In this document: positions 1-10,000 of the stretch, in pieces
Layout of the letters: the number at the start of each line of letters is the position of its first letter
How positions within the stretch are numbered: the first letter of the stretch is position 1
DNA from: an uncultured Treponema sp.
GTDB lineage: Bacteria; Spirochaetota; Spirochaetia; Treponematales; Treponemataceae
Assembly: GCA_934691925.1 (NCBI GenBank)
Contig: CAKUTI010000010.1
Location: 1-54,814, forward strand
Length of the DNA: 54,814 nt
Reading direction: 5' to 3'
Program-made: the position numbers and the translations under genes
Notes under the pieces: generated by a model
What the model was told of the DNA's origin: nothing
What the model saw: only the letters and a program-made list of their open reading frames with translations
Databases searched by the model: none

Positions 1-309
1 AGCTGCAAGCGAGTGTACTCGCATTAAACTTTTTTATCGCAGCCTACTGAATTTACAGAAAGTCTTTCACACTCTCGCACAGAAAAAGACTTCGCAGAAA
101 TCTACAGAATGGCAAACGCGAGGCAATAAATAAAGCACGTCATTCTGAGCTCGAGCGCGTTCGTTGCTGCGCTCGCTTCGTTTCGGAATCTGCAATTTTC
201 AACACGGATTTTAGCGAAAAGCACGAATTTGTGCTGATGCACGCTGACGCACACAGATTATTTTGTCCGTGTGCGCCATTTTTAGCCGCGTTTATCCGTG
301 TTAAAAAAT
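1..309. other. Left-edge non-coding stretch with a TCATTCTGA palindromic repeat
   Basis: No convincing gene begins or ends here. One plus frame is open from the window edge to a stop at 131-133, but its 43 residues show no recognisable motif, so a truncated upstream gene can be neither claimed nor excluded. From about 138 to 215 lies a copy of an imperfect palindromic repeat (CGTCATTCTGA ... GGAATCTGCAA) seen again near 2839, 6974 and 16658. Confidence 0.5.
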
Positions 310-1491
310 CTATCTCTTTTTTCTTGCGAATCCAAAAACGACGGCAATCACGAATGTTATCGCCATGTCGGGGAGCGTGTTTCCAACGGCAAGGTCGGTT
401 CTCATCAAAAGCCGGTAAACAACAAACCCAACGCACCAGATTGCAATTTTCGCAAAATCAATTTTTCTTGATGACGAGTCTGACTTGACTACGAAAAAGT
501 CCGCGAGCTGAATCGCAATCATCGGGGCAAAAACAGAGCCGATAAAATACAGGAAGTTCGTTATGTTGTCCATTGGAAAGAAAATCGCCGCGAAAGTTCC
601 GATTAAAGTCACCGCGACTGCAACCGATTTTTCAGGCAGTTTTCCGCTGATTGTCCTGAACGAGACTCCCGCGCTGTACGCGTCAAGAAAAGTCGTCGTA
701 ACAGTCGAAAGAATCAAAATCACAAGCGCGGCAACGCCAAGCCCGGCCTTCACCATGATTTTTGCTATGTCCGCCTCGCCTGTCAAAATCGCCGCGCCCA
801 TTCCGATTATGTACATCCAGCAGGAGACAGCACCGTAAGTTAGAGCCGAGGCAAAAGTCGCCTTGAAAGGCTTTTTCGCGTATTTTGTGTAGTCGCTGAT
901 TAAAGGAAGCCAAGAAAGCGGCATTGCAACTGCAAGCTCCACCGCTGCACCGAACGAGAGAGCCTCAGAAAAAGGATTTTCAGGATTCGAGTCTCCGCTG
1001 AAAAAAATCACCTTGCAGAGAACGAGAGTCAGAATAAAAAGAGCCGCCATTGCGACAGTGTTGAATTTTCCAAGATTCGTGATTCCAATCAAAATCCAGA
1101 GGACAATCAGAACGCCGATTACGGCCGCCCAAATCCATTTTCCGAACGCGAAAATCTCGTTCACGGAAATCGAGCCGTCATAAATCATAATCCCGGTCCA
1201 GCCGGCAAGCTGAACAACGTTCAAAAGCGCGAAAAACTTTGAGCCGAGAAGCCCGAAGCTTGCCGCAGTTGACTCCATCGCAGATTTTCTTGAAAGCGCG
1301 CCGATATATCCTGAAAAAAACAGAAGCGCGCAGCCGATTAAATGCCCGAGCAAAATCGCAAGAATTCCCTTTTTGAAGCCGAGCGGAGCAAAATAAGTTC
1401 CAGTCAAAATTTCGGCGATTGAAACCGCAGCTCCAAACCAAATCAGAACGTTAGAAAAAACGTTCGTTTTATTTTCTGCATTGTTTTCCAT
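310..1491 (-). CDS. cytX: NCS1-family permease, probable hydroxymethylpyrimidine transporter CytX
   Basis: This 393-residue protein is strongly hydrophobic, with about 11-12 predicted membrane spans, and belongs to the purine/cytosine permease (NCS1) superfamily. The segment SWLPLISDYTKYAKK near residue 200 matches the family's conserved W-x-P-x-x-SDY-x-K loop. The start is ATG, preceded by an AAAGGA ribosome site. It lies downstream of thiD on the same strand, which in turn follows a TPP riboswitch. In NCS1 proteins this context points to uptake of the thiamin pyrimidine precursor (the CytX subgroup) rather than cytosine. The 260-bp gap to thiD is long for a co-transcribed pair, so joint control by the riboswitch is an inference. 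Family call is firm; the substrate is inferred from context. Confidence 0.82.
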   Translation of the reverse strand: MENNAENKTNVFSNVLIWFGAAVSIAEILTGTYFAPLGFKKGILAILLGHLIGCALLFFSGYIGALSRKSAMESTAASFGLLGSKFFALLNVVQLAGWTGIMIYDGSISVNEIFAFGKWIWAAVIGVLIVLWILIGITNLGKFNTVAMAALFILTLVLCKVIFFSGDSNPENPFSEALSFGAAVELAVAMPLSWLPLISDYTKYAKKPFKATFASALTYGAVSCWMYIIGMGAAILTGEADIAKIMVKAGLGVAALVILILSTVTTTFLDAYSAGVSFRTISGKLPEKSVAVAVTLIGTFAAIFFPMDNITNFLYFIGSVFAPMIAIQLADFFVVKSDSSSRKIDFAKIAIWCVGFVVYRLLMRTDLAVGNTLPDMAITFVIAVVFGFARKKR

Positions 1492-1751
1492 AAAATTGAT
1501 TTTCCTTTTTTTATTTATTTTATATCAATGATTTCAAAACTTATGTTTTATTAGAATAACAGACTGAATAAAGACAAGTTTTTCTCAAATAAGCAAAATG
1601 CGCGAAAGCAGGTTCCGGCAGCGAGCCAAAAGAAACGTCTTAGGCTTACGTCAGCCTTGCTGATTAGGCTTCTTTATTGGCTTAGCAAACGAGTTCTACT
1701 GAGAACACATTTTTATTGAAAGATTTTACCACAACTCGTCATTCATAACTG
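1492..1751. other. Gap between thiD and cytX
   Basis: No gene is visible. The stretch holds imperfect repeats of the word TTAGGCTT (around 1640-1675), but no clear terminator or riboswitch. It may be a degenerate palindromic repeat. Confidence 0.4.
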
Positions 1752-2534
1752 TTATTTTATATTCCAGTTGTGCGCAAGCGGACCGCTTCCTTTTCCCAAA
1801 TCGAGCATTGCAGAAAGCGCGCCGCTTAAATATTCTTTCGCGTTTTTCACAGAATCTTTCAGAGGAAGTCCTTTTGCAAGATTGCTCGCAATCGCGCTTG
1901 AAAGCGTGCAGCCAGTTCCGTGCGTATTTGGATTGTCGATTCTCTTTCCAAAAAACCACGTGCCTTCGCTTCCGTCAAAAAGATAATCGTTCGCGTCGTT
2001 CAGGCTGTGGCCGCCTTTAAGCAAAACTTTGCATCCGTAAAGCGAATTTATTTTTTTCGCAGCGTTTTCCATATCTTTTTCAGATGAAATTTTCTCGCCG
2101 GACAAGACTTCGCCCTCTGGAATATTCGGCGTAATCACTGTTGCAAGAGGAAGAAGCTCTTTTTTCAAAGTCTCAATCGCCTCGTCACAAATCAGTTTTG
2201 AGCCGCTAGTCGCAACCATAACCGGGTCAACAACAATGTTTTTAAGACTAAATTCTTTTATCGAGTCTGAAATCACCTTGATTAAAGATGACGACGAAAC
2301 CATTCCCGTTTTTACCGCGTCAGGAAAAATATCCGTAATGACAGCCTTAATCTGCTCGCGCAAAAATTCCGGCGTAACTTCCATTATCGCGCTAACGCCG
2401 GTCGTGTTCTGAGCCGTAAGTGCCGTGATTGCGCTCATCGCAAAAACGCCGTTGCAAGTCATCGTTTTGATGTCGGCTTGAATTCCGGCGCCTCCGCTCG
2501 AATCGCTTCCCGCGATTGTCAAAGCAGTTTTCAT
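1752..2534 (-). CDS. thiD: Hydroxymethylpyrimidine/phosphomethylpyrimidine kinase ThiD
   Basis: This 260-residue protein has the usual ThiD length. It carries the N-terminal ribokinase-fold substrate motif GSDSSGGAGIQAD and the C-terminal anion-hole/catalytic motif NTHGTGCTLSSAI. The enzyme phosphorylates HMP to HMP-P and then HMP-PP for thiamin synthesis or salvage in the cytoplasm. The ATG start has a good AAGGAG site. Upstream lies a TPP riboswitch on the same strand, so expression should fall when thiamin pyrophosphate is abundant. No thiC, thiE or thiM is nearby; with the CytX-type transporter downstream this reads as a precursor-salvage unit. Confidence 0.95.
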   Translation of the reverse strand: MKTALTIAGSDSSGGAGIQADIKTMTCNGVFAMSAITALTAQNTTGVSAIMEVTPEFLREQIKAVITDIFPDAVKTGMVSSSSLIKVISDSIKEFSLKNIVVDPVMVATSGSKLICDEAIETLKKELLPLATVITPNIPEGEVLSGEKISSEKDMENAAKKINSLYGCKVLLKGGHSLNDANDYLFDGSEGTWFFGKRIDNPNTHGTGCTLSSAIASNLAKGLPLKDSVKNAKEYLSGALSAMLDLGKGSGPLAHNWNIK

Positions 2535-2706
2535 TTTGTTCTCCTTAATAAAGAATTTTCGTTTTCTTCAGGCGGTGCCCTCAAGAAGAAAACTTTCTGA
2601 TAATTTTTCTGATTTTGAAAATGAACGGAATAAAAACTAAGTTCTAAAAATATTCTCTAAAACGCAAGACAAAAGTTTTCCGAAAATATTTTAAAAGAAG
2701 AAAAGT

Positions 2707-2788
2707 TCCCTACGTTGGCATTATCCAAATCAGGTTCCAGGGTCAAGGCAAACAGCCTACTCTCAGCCGGATTTTTCCAGCTCCCCAT
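2707..2788 (-). promoter_or_regulatory. TPP riboswitch (THI element) upstream of thiD
   Basis: Read on the minus strand the segment contains the conserved THI-box words GGGGAGCT, CTGAGAGTAGG, ACCCTGGAACCTGAT and GGATAATGCCAACGTAGGGAA in the right order and spacing. It lies about 170 nt upstream of the thiD start. Between aptamer and gene, a 9-bp stem (GTTTTCTTC/GAAGAAAAC, about 2549-2588) just ahead of the ribosome site could belong to the expression platform. No clear intrinsic terminator is seen, so translational control is the more likely mode. Confidence 0.93.
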
Positions 2789-2838
2789 TTTTGATTCCAA
2801 CATTATTGTGATTTTTGAGAAAAACTTCAATAAAAACG

Positions 2839-2935
2839 CACGTCATTCTGAACTAGAGCGCATTGTTGCGCTCGCTTTGATTCTGAATCCGCAATTAAAA
2901 AACAGTCCCTGAAATAAATTCAGGGTGACACCCCA
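2839..2935. repeat. TCATTCTGA-type palindromic repeat
   Basis: An imperfect palindrome begins with CGTCATTCTGAACT, has a GCGC/GCGCTC inner stem and closes with GATTCTGAATC. It is followed by a second small hairpin, CCCTGAAATAAATTCAGGG. Related copies lie near 138, 6974 and 16658, always between genes. Confidence 0.7.
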
Positions 2936-3069
2936 TCGCAATCGGAAAAATTTCAAGAATATTTTAATAATAATGACAATATTTTGGACTTTTATTGTTT
3001 AATAAATTCTTATAAATAATTATAATACTGTAAATCCCTCTTACTAAAGATTTAGCGACGGGGGGGCAA

Positions 3070-4191
3070 ATGTATAGTATGTCAAATGAAAAAATTCTTG
3101 TTGTTGATGATGTCGGGCTAAACCGCGAAATTCTTTCCGCGCTGCTTTCAGATTCTTACAACATCATTGAAGCAGCAGACGGCGAGCAAGCCATAAATAT
3201 CTTAAAAAACAGCCATGAAGATATTTCAATTGTTCTCCTAGACCTTATCATGCCAAAAGTAAGCGGATTTGATGTCATAAATTTTATGAAGACTTCTGGA
3301 ATCATAAACCACGTGCCGGTCATCGTCATCAGCGTTGAGCAGGACATCAAAACGGAACAGAAATGCCTGGAGCTTGGAGTTTCGGATTTTATCAAAAAGC
3401 CGTTCAACAAAGGCGTTGTAAAAAAAAGAATCAAGAACCTCGTTGACCTTTTCGCATACAAAAACAGGCTCGAGGAATACATCGAAATCCAGACGGCTGG
3501 AATCACGCGGCAAAACAAAATTCTTCAGGAGCAGTCGGAAAGGCTCAGCCGTATAAACGAAAAAGTGACGGAACTTCTCGGAACAATCGTTGAAAGCAGA
3601 CATTCTAGCACAGGAAAACATATTTGGCGCGTAAAAGAATTCACAAGAATAATCGCAAAAAAACTCGCTAAAAAATTTCCAGAATACAATTTGACAGATG
3701 AAAGAATTAAAACGATTGCCGACGCAAGCCCGCTTCACGACATCGGAAAAATCGCAATCAAGGACAGCGTGCTTTTAAAGCCCGGAAAACTCACGCCGGA
3801 AGAATTCGAGCATATAAAAACGCACACAACAAAAGGATATGAAATTCTAGAGCAGTTTTCATATGTCTGGGACGATGAATACAGGGAAACAGCAAAGGCA
3901 ATCTGCCGCTCGCACCACGAACGCTACGACGGAAAAGGCTATCCTGACGGGCTTAAAGGCGATGAAATTCCAATCGAGGCGCAAATCGTCTCAGTCGCGG
4001 ATGTCTACGATGCGCTCACTTCAAAACGCGTCTACAAAGACGCTTACGCGCTGGACAAAGCCCACGATATGATTTTAAACGGCGAGTGCGGAGTTTTTTC
4101 TCCGAAAATTCTCGAATGTTTTAAAGAGTCAAAAGAAGAATTTGAAGAAATCGCACTTAAATACAGGGAAGATGATTCTCAACAAAATTAA
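3070..4191 (+). CDS. Response regulator with HD-GYP c-di-GMP phosphodiesterase output
   Basis: This 373-residue protein has two domains. The N-terminal CheY-like receiver has the acidic pair in LVVDDVG, phospho-acceptor Asp58 in VLLDLIMP, and a conserved Lys in FIKKPF. After a helical linker comes an HD-GYP domain with HDIGK (His223), HHERYDGKGYPDG (GYP at about 290-292) and a conserved SVADVYDALTS. HD-GYP enzymes hydrolyse c-di-GMP, and a phosphorylatable receiver suggests control by phosphorelay. ATG 3070 follows a G-run by only 3 nt; the in-frame ATG at 3079 has better spacing, so the start may be nine bases later. It is the first gene of an operon with an HPt protein and a hybrid sensor downstream. 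Confidence 0.93.
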   Translation: MYSMSNEKILVVDDVGLNREILSALLSDSYNIIEAADGEQAINILKNSHEDISIVLLDLIMPKVSGFDVINFMKTSGIINHVPVIVISVEQDIKTEQKCLELGVSDFIKKPFNKGVVKKRIKNLVDLFAYKNRLEEYIEIQTAGITRQNKILQEQSERLSRINEKVTELLGTIVESRHSSTGKHIWRVKEFTRIIAKKLAKKFPEYNLTDERIKTIADASPLHDIGKIAIKDSVLLKPGKLTPEEFEHIKTHTTKGYEILEQFSYVWDDEYRETAKAICRSHHERYDGKGYPDGLKGDEIPIEAQIVSVADVYDALTSKRVYKDAYALDKAHDMILNGECGVFSPKILECFKESKEEFEEIALKYREDDSQQN

Positions 4192-4203
4192 AATGGAAGA
4201 AAA

Positions 4204-4557
4204 ATGACAACAGAAGAATGTTACGAAAAAATCGGCGGAAACTACGCTGAAACTTACGGAAGATTTGGAGACGACTCTTTAATCAAGCGTTTTGCGATTA
4301 AATTCATCAGCGACAAAAGCTTTCAGTCGCTTGAAGAAAGCATGGCAAAAAGCGACACGCAGGCGAAATTTCAGGCGGCGCACACTTTTAAAGGCGTTTG
4401 CGCAAATCTCGGATTTGACGCTTTGTTTTCATTGTCATCAAAAATCACTGAAATTTTCCGCGCAGGAAAAACAGAAGGAAGCGAAGAGCTTTTTTCAAAA
4501 ATCAAAGAGCAATATAAAATCACGATAGAAAATTTAAACGAACTTGCAAGGAATTAA
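4204..4557 (+). CDS. Histidine phosphotransfer (HPt) protein
   Basis: This 117-residue protein is a stand-alone HPt domain. The phosphorylatable histidine is His60 in AAHTFKGVCANLGF, matching the HPt consensus H-x-x-K-G-x-x-x-N-L/I-G, within an all-helical sequence. Such proteins shuttle phosphoryl groups between receiver domains and have no catalytic activity of their own. It sits 12 bp after the REC-HD-GYP gene and 3 bp before the hybrid sensor gene, so the three are surely one operon. The obvious inferred role is to pass phosphate from a hybrid-kinase receiver to the HD-GYP receiver. Confidence 0.93.
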   Translation: MTTEECYEKIGGNYAETYGRFGDDSLIKRFAIKFISDKSFQSLEESMAKSDTQAKFQAAHTFKGVCANLGFDALFSLSSKITEIFRAGKTEGSEELFSKIKEQYKITIENLNELARN

Positions 4558-4560
4558 ATC

Positions 4561-6951
4561 TTGCTTTCTACAAGAAAAATTATTTTCAAGGCGAAATCTG
4601 CCGCAATCCTGTTTTTTCTCGTTTTTTTGTTTTTTGGAACCGCATCAAATCTTTTTGCTTTTGAAGCCAGAAAAACAGAAAATTCATTTGAGAACACAAA
4701 ATCAAATGAAAAAACTGTGAAAGTCGGATATTACGAGAAGCCGCTTTTCGCAGAGGGGATGGAAATCGGCGAGCCAAAAGAAGGCTACGGCTACGAATAT
4801 CTCCAAGAAATTTCCTATTTTGCAAAATGGCGTTACGAATACGTTTACGGAACGTTCGAGGAGCTTTTTGAGAAGCTTAAAAAAGGCGAAATCGACTTGC
4901 TAGGCGGAATCCGGTTTACAGAAGAACGGACGGAATTCTTCAATTTTCCAGACTACACGATGGCTTCAAACAAAAATGGAGACTATTATCTCTGCACGGC
5001 GAAAAACCGTCTTGACTTGCTAAGCGACTTGAATTCCGCGCTTTACATAATCACATCAAACGACCCGTTTTTCAAAAAAGACCTGGAAGAAAAATATTAC
5101 AAGCTGATTCCGATAAATCCCGAGCTTCCAAAAATCATCGAAAATTACGTTGCAAAGCACGACTTTATCAAAATCGGATATTTCAACGATTACCTTCCTT
5201 TTTGTGACACTGACTCAAGCGGCAAAGCGACCGGCGCAGTTGTTGACATTATGCGCGCAATGCTTTCCGCGCTGAATATCCAGGACAAAATCTCGCCGGA
5301 ATACATCGCATATGACACTTTCGAGGAAATGCTTAGCGACCTGAAAGAAAAAAAAATCGACGTGGTCTACCCCTTTTCAACAGATGCCTGGCTCGCAGAA
5401 AAAAACGGCATCTACCTTTCGAAAACCGCTGTAAAATCTGGAATGTATATCGCCTATGCAAAAGCTTTCAACAGCGAAACAACGGAAACAGTCGCGATAA
5501 ACAAAAGCAACATGCTTCAGGCACATTACGTTAAAAAAAACTGGCCAAGCGCGAAAATCGTTTTTTATGACTCAATCGATGAATGTCTTCTTGCGATTTT
5601 AACAGGAAAAGCAAGCTGCACAATAATAAACTCGCTTCGAGCTGGAACAATCTTGAGCAACAGAAAGTACAGAAAAATTCTTTTTATGCCGCTTCCAGCC
5701 CAGGACGAACGCTGTTTTGGAGTTGAATCTGGAAATTCCGACCTCTTGAGAATTCTGAATCGAGGAATCTATCTTCTCGGGAAAGACTTTGGAATGAGCG
5801 TTTCGATGAACTACGCGAACAAGCTTTACAAATACACTTTGCTTGAATTTTTAAGCGATAATCTGGAGCTTTGCTTTGTGATAATCGCGCTTTCTTCGAT
5901 TCTCGTGATTGTCTATTTTACGCGCCGCCAGCGAAAAATGAAGCTTCAGGCTATAAAAGACCAGCACATTCAAAAACAGCTTAAAAACGCGCTGAGAAAC
6001 GCAAACATTGCGAACAACATAAAAACTGAATTTTTGAACAATATCTCGCACGACATGCGCACTCCGATGAACGCGATTCTAGGATTTGCAACTCTTGCAA
6101 AAGAAAACATCGGAAAATATTCCAGTAATTGCGCCGGCACAAATGGTGAACAAGGTGATGAAAACGCCTCAGCTAAAAATGAAATAAAAAGAAATGAGAA
6201 AGATGACGGAAAAAACAGAAATCTTGATTGCATAAATCAAAACGACATTGAAAAAATGCAGAATTATCTCGACAAGATAATGAATTCTGGGAAACAGCTT
6301 CTTGACTATGTCACAGAAGTCATGAAAGTGAGCTGCATCAAGGGCACTGAAAATTTGTCTTCGGAAATAAAAATCACATCTCCGATAAAAACAGTTGCCG
6401 ACGAGCCAGAATTTTTAAAACCGGATTTTGAGGAATCAAATTTAGGAAAGGCTGAATTTGAAGAACAAAGATTCGAAAATGATTCTGATTCAAAAGAAAA
6501 AAACAAAAATTCAAAGTCAGAAAAAAGAGAAATCAAAAATGCGGCAAAATTCACGGGAACAAACATTCTTTTAGTGGAAGACAACGAAATCAACGTTGAA
6601 ATCGCCACGGAAATAATCGGCAGAACCGGCGCGAAAATCTTCTGCGCAAAAAACGGAAAAGCCGCGCTCGAAACTTTCAGCACGACAGAAGAAGGATTTT
6701 TTGACTTGATTTTTACAGATTTGCAAATGCCGGTTATGGATGGCTACGAGGAAGCAAGGCAAATCAGAAGTCTTCCGCGAAAAGATGCGCAGACGATTCC
6801 AATCATCGCGCTTACAGCATACGCTTTTGAAAACAACAGCGATGATATGGAAAAGTCAAAAATCAACGACTACGTTTTAAAGCCAGTGCGGTTCGACTTA
6901 ATCCAAAAAATCATGGAAAAATATCTGAAGAATAAAATGCAAAGCGAATAA
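4561..6951 (+). CDS. Periplasmic-sensing hybrid sensor protein lacking an ATPase domain
   Basis: The 796-residue product starts at TTG with an AAGGA site 8 nt upstream. It has an N-terminal signal/anchor, two tandem type-3 solute-binding (SBP_bac_3-like) segments (about 50-190 and 195-400), and a membrane span near 435-455. Next is a HisKA-like H-box (SHDMRTPMNAILGF, His497), interrupted by a charged low-complexity insert. After a second charged linker there is a complete receiver (LLVEDNEIN, Asp720 in LIFTDLQMPVMDG, Thr in ALTAYA, Lys in VLKP). Between H-box and receiver there is no N-box, no D-x-G-x-G and no room for a HATPase domain of about 120 residues. It therefore cannot autophosphorylate by itself; phosphate would have to come from another kinase, from heterodimerisation or through the adjacent HPt protein. 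No frameshift is visible. Confidence 0.88.
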   Translation: MLSTRKIIFKAKSAAILFFLVFLFFGTASNLFAFEARKTENSFENTKSNEKTVKVGYYEKPLFAEGMEIGEPKEGYGYEYLQEISYFAKWRYEYVYGTFEELFEKLKKGEIDLLGGIRFTEERTEFFNFPDYTMASNKNGDYYLCTAKNRLDLLSDLNSALYIITSNDPFFKKDLEEKYYKLIPINPELPKIIENYVAKHDFIKIGYFNDYLPFCDTDSSGKATGAVVDIMRAMLSALNIQDKISPEYIAYDTFEEMLSDLKEKKIDVVYPFSTDAWLAEKNGIYLSKTAVKSGMYIAYAKAFNSETTETVAINKSNMLQAHYVKKNWPSAKIVFYDSIDECLLAILTGKASCTIINSLRAGTILSNRKYRKILFMPLPAQDERCFGVESGNSDLLRILNRGIYLLGKDFGMSVSMNYANKLYKYTLLEFLSDNLELCFVIIALSSILVIVYFTRRQRKMKLQAIKDQHIQKQLKNALRNANIANNIKTEFLNNISHDMRTPMNAILGFATLAKENIGKYSSNCAGTNGEQGDENASAKNEIKRNEKDDGKNRNLDCINQNDIEKMQNYLDKIMNSGKQLLDYVTEVMKVSCIKGTENLSSEIKITSPIKTVADEPEFLKPDFEESNLGKAEFEEQRFENDSDSKEKNKNSKSEKREIKNAAKFTGTNILLVEDNEINVEIATEIIGRTGAKIFCAKNGKAALETFSTTEEGFFDLIFTDLQMPVMDGYEEARQIRSLPRKDAQTIPIIALTAYAFENNSDDMEKSKINDYVLKPVRFDLIQKIMEKYLKNKMQSE

Positions 6952-6973
6952 CGCGGAGAGCTAAAAGCAAAGC

Positions 6974-7068
6974 ACGTCATTCTGAACTTGTTTCAGAATC
7001 TGTAAAAAAATTACAAATAGATGCTGAATCAAAATGCGCGGTTAAAACCGCGAGTTCAGCATGATAAA
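6974..7068. repeat. TCATTCTGA-type palindromic repeat between convergent genes
   Basis: Two adjacent hairpins lie here: GTCATTCTGAACTTGTTTCAGAATC, and a second one built from GATGCTGAATC ... GTTCAGCATGATAA with an inner GCGGTTAAAACCGC stem. The repeat fills the gap between the convergent sensor and kinase genes and may serve as a bidirectional transcription stop, though neither arm has a long T-run. Confidence 0.65.
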
Positions 7069-7089
7069 GCCTCCACGAATCCGCGCAAA

Positions 7090-10000
7090 TCACTTGCTCG
7101 TAACAAATGAGAGGACTTTTTTCAGTTTTGCCACATCAATCGGCTTTGACAAATGCGCAGTCATTCCGCTTTCAAGCGAGCGTTTCACGTCCTCGTCAAA
7201 AGCATTCGCGCTCATCGCCACAATCGGAACGTTCTTGCAGTAGTCGCTTCCAAGATTTCGGATTCGGCTCGCGGCTTCCTGGCCATTCATAACAGGCATG
7301 ATAATGTCCATCAAAATAACGTCGTAATAGCCCGGCTTGCATTTCTGCATAATCTCAACGGCTTCTTTTCCGTTGAACGCCTTTTCCACGATTATTCCTT
7401 CGTCCTCAAGAATCGTCGTGGCAATTTCCATATTAAGCTCGTTGTCCTCAACAACAAGAACACGCTTTCCTTTCAAGTCTGAATTGAAATTCGGCTCAAG
7501 CTCAGAATTTTCCTTTTCATCAACAGACTTAAACCGCGCCGTAAAGCTGAAAGTGCTTCCCTTTCCGACTTCACTCTGAAGATGAATTTCAGAATCCATC
7601 ATCTGCACAAGCCGTGCCGCAATCGCAAGTCCAAGCCCCGTTCCCTGATTTCTCGCGATGTCTGAATTGTCCGCCTGCTCAAAACTTCTGAAAACCGCCT
7701 GCTGCTTGTCCGCCGGAATTCCGATTCCGTTGTCCTGAACCGCAAAAAACACGTCGGAAGTGCTTTCGTCAACAACAGTTTCCTTTACAAAAAGCTCGAT
7801 TTTCGCGTTTTGATTCGAGTATTTTATCGCGTTGCTCAAAAAATTCACGAGAATCTGATTCAGCCGCAGTCCGTCGCAGACAAAATTTGAATGAAGCAAG
7901 TCAATCTGCTTTTTATATTCGATGTTTTTCTCAACAAGTTTCGCCTCAATCAAGAAGTCAATCTCGTCGATTTTCTTTTTTAGATTGCATTTTCCAAGAA
8001 CGAGCTTCATTTTTCCGCTTTCGATTTTAGACATATCAAGAATGTCGTTGAGAATTCCAAGAAGATAATTTGAAGAATTTTTTATTTTATGAAGACAGTC
8101 GAGAATTCTTTCCTTTGGCTGCTCTTGCTTCAAGGCTATTTCAGTCATTCCGATAATTCCGTTCATCGGCGTTCTGATTTCATGCGACATTCTGGCAAGA
8201 AACTCGGATTTAGCCTTTGCGGAAATGTCGTGGCGCAGAAGATTTATCTTGTTCTGAATAATCGAAGAAACTTCGCCGAGCCATTTTAGAATATTCTGGT
8301 CAGAAAGCTCGTCTTCAGAATTTGCGGAATAAATAATGCTTCCAGAATATTGCTTTCCGTCACGCATATGATAGACAAGGCACGGAATGCTCTTTTTATT
8401 TCGTTTTTTCTTGAAGATTTCAGTCACAACAGGCGACTCTTTTTTAATCAGCGTGAAAAAAAGTTTTTGAGTCTCCTCATTCTCTGAGAATTTTTTGAAC
8501 TGCGACTCAGTGCAGTGTGTAACAACCGCCGACGGGACAAATTCCTGATTTTCCTTGTAAATATAATAAATGCTGTTTGCAAGCTCCTCTCGCCTAAAAT
8601 CCGTTATCGCGACATTTTTGATTTTTGTTCGGGCGCAGACTTTATAGAAAAGCATATCGAGAACAACATTGATGTTTTCGCCGCGGTCAAGCAAATTCAT
8701 AGCGATTGCAGGCAAACTCAAATCTTTCAGCGGAGTTGTCGGGCGAATTTCCACAAATGGAATTCCGCCGTCAAGATTTTTATCGGCTTCACCAGAATCA
8801 GAATTTTCATCATAAACAACGATATTTCCAGACTTGCCTTTTGCGGCAAACAGTGCGTTTCCGGCTTTTTTCAAGACTTCGTTCCAGTCATTTTCATCGG
8901 AAATTTTCTGAGATTCTGCAATTCCGCAGCAAAATGAAATCTTGTAATATTTTTCCTTTATAATCTGTGAAAATTTCTTTTCAACATTTTTCGCAATCTC
9001 TTTTGCCTGCAAAGATGAAATTTTAGGAGACCACAATAAAAACTGGTCGCAGCCCGCGCGGATAAAAACAGTTTCTCTAAGATTTCTTTCATCAAAAGAT
9101 TCTTTCAGGATTTTTGCAAAACATTCAATTATTATGTCGCAGAAAACAAGACCGTAACTATTGCTAAGATTTGAAAAAGTCTTTATGTCGAAAATCATCG
9201 CAACGCCGCCGTAGTTTTCATTTTTGCGCGCGTTTTCAAGAATCAAATTTGTTCCGTGGCTGAAAAAACAGAAGGACGTAAGCGAATCGTAGTAAAGTTT
9301 TAGTTTCTTCTCTTCTTCAAGCACTTTTTGCTGGTTTATATTGTGAAGGCAGCCGACAACACGCAAAAGGCTTTTATCTTCTGCGCGGGCATTGTTTCCA
9401 GTCAGTTTCACCCATTCGTATCTTTGATTTTTGTTCGACCAGAGCCGGAATTCCACATCGATATTTTTCTCGGATTTTTCAACAGCGTCAAAAACTCTTT
9501 TTCTGTCGTCCTCATGAACCATCAGAAGGCTAAGCGGCTCAGGATATTTCTTCAAGTCCCAGACTCCGTTTGAATTCTCGCTGTTTACAATTTCAAGCAT
9601 ATTTTCTTTTACGCGGAAAATGAAAAATTCATCGTTTGAATTGTCAATGGCGAGCTTGTAGCGCTCTTTTTCAACGACAAGCTGCTCCTCATTTGCCTTT
9701 TGTGTATCTGTAAGATTTTCTATTACATCGTGAAGCTCATCGATTTCAGTGATATTCGACGGAACAAATTTATGGATTCCAGAAATTCCGCCGCGAACGC
9801 AGGCAACAAGATTGTAAAAAGGCTTTGTGACTTTTACGACCAAAAAACGCACAAGCAAAAACGCTAAAAGCACGCTCGAAAGCAAAGTCAAAAGAAGTTT
9901 TAGCCGCATCTCCTGCTTAAAATCATAAATCGACTTTTCCGAGACAAATCCAAAAAGACACCATTGCGTGTTGTCATAAGGAACGTTGCTGCTGTAAATG

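Noticed and set aside
1..133. Open plus-strand frame running in from the left edge (43 codons), and a second short one ending MANARQ
   Set aside because: Two different frames are open, neither shows a motif, and the start is outside the window; a partial gene cannot be supported.
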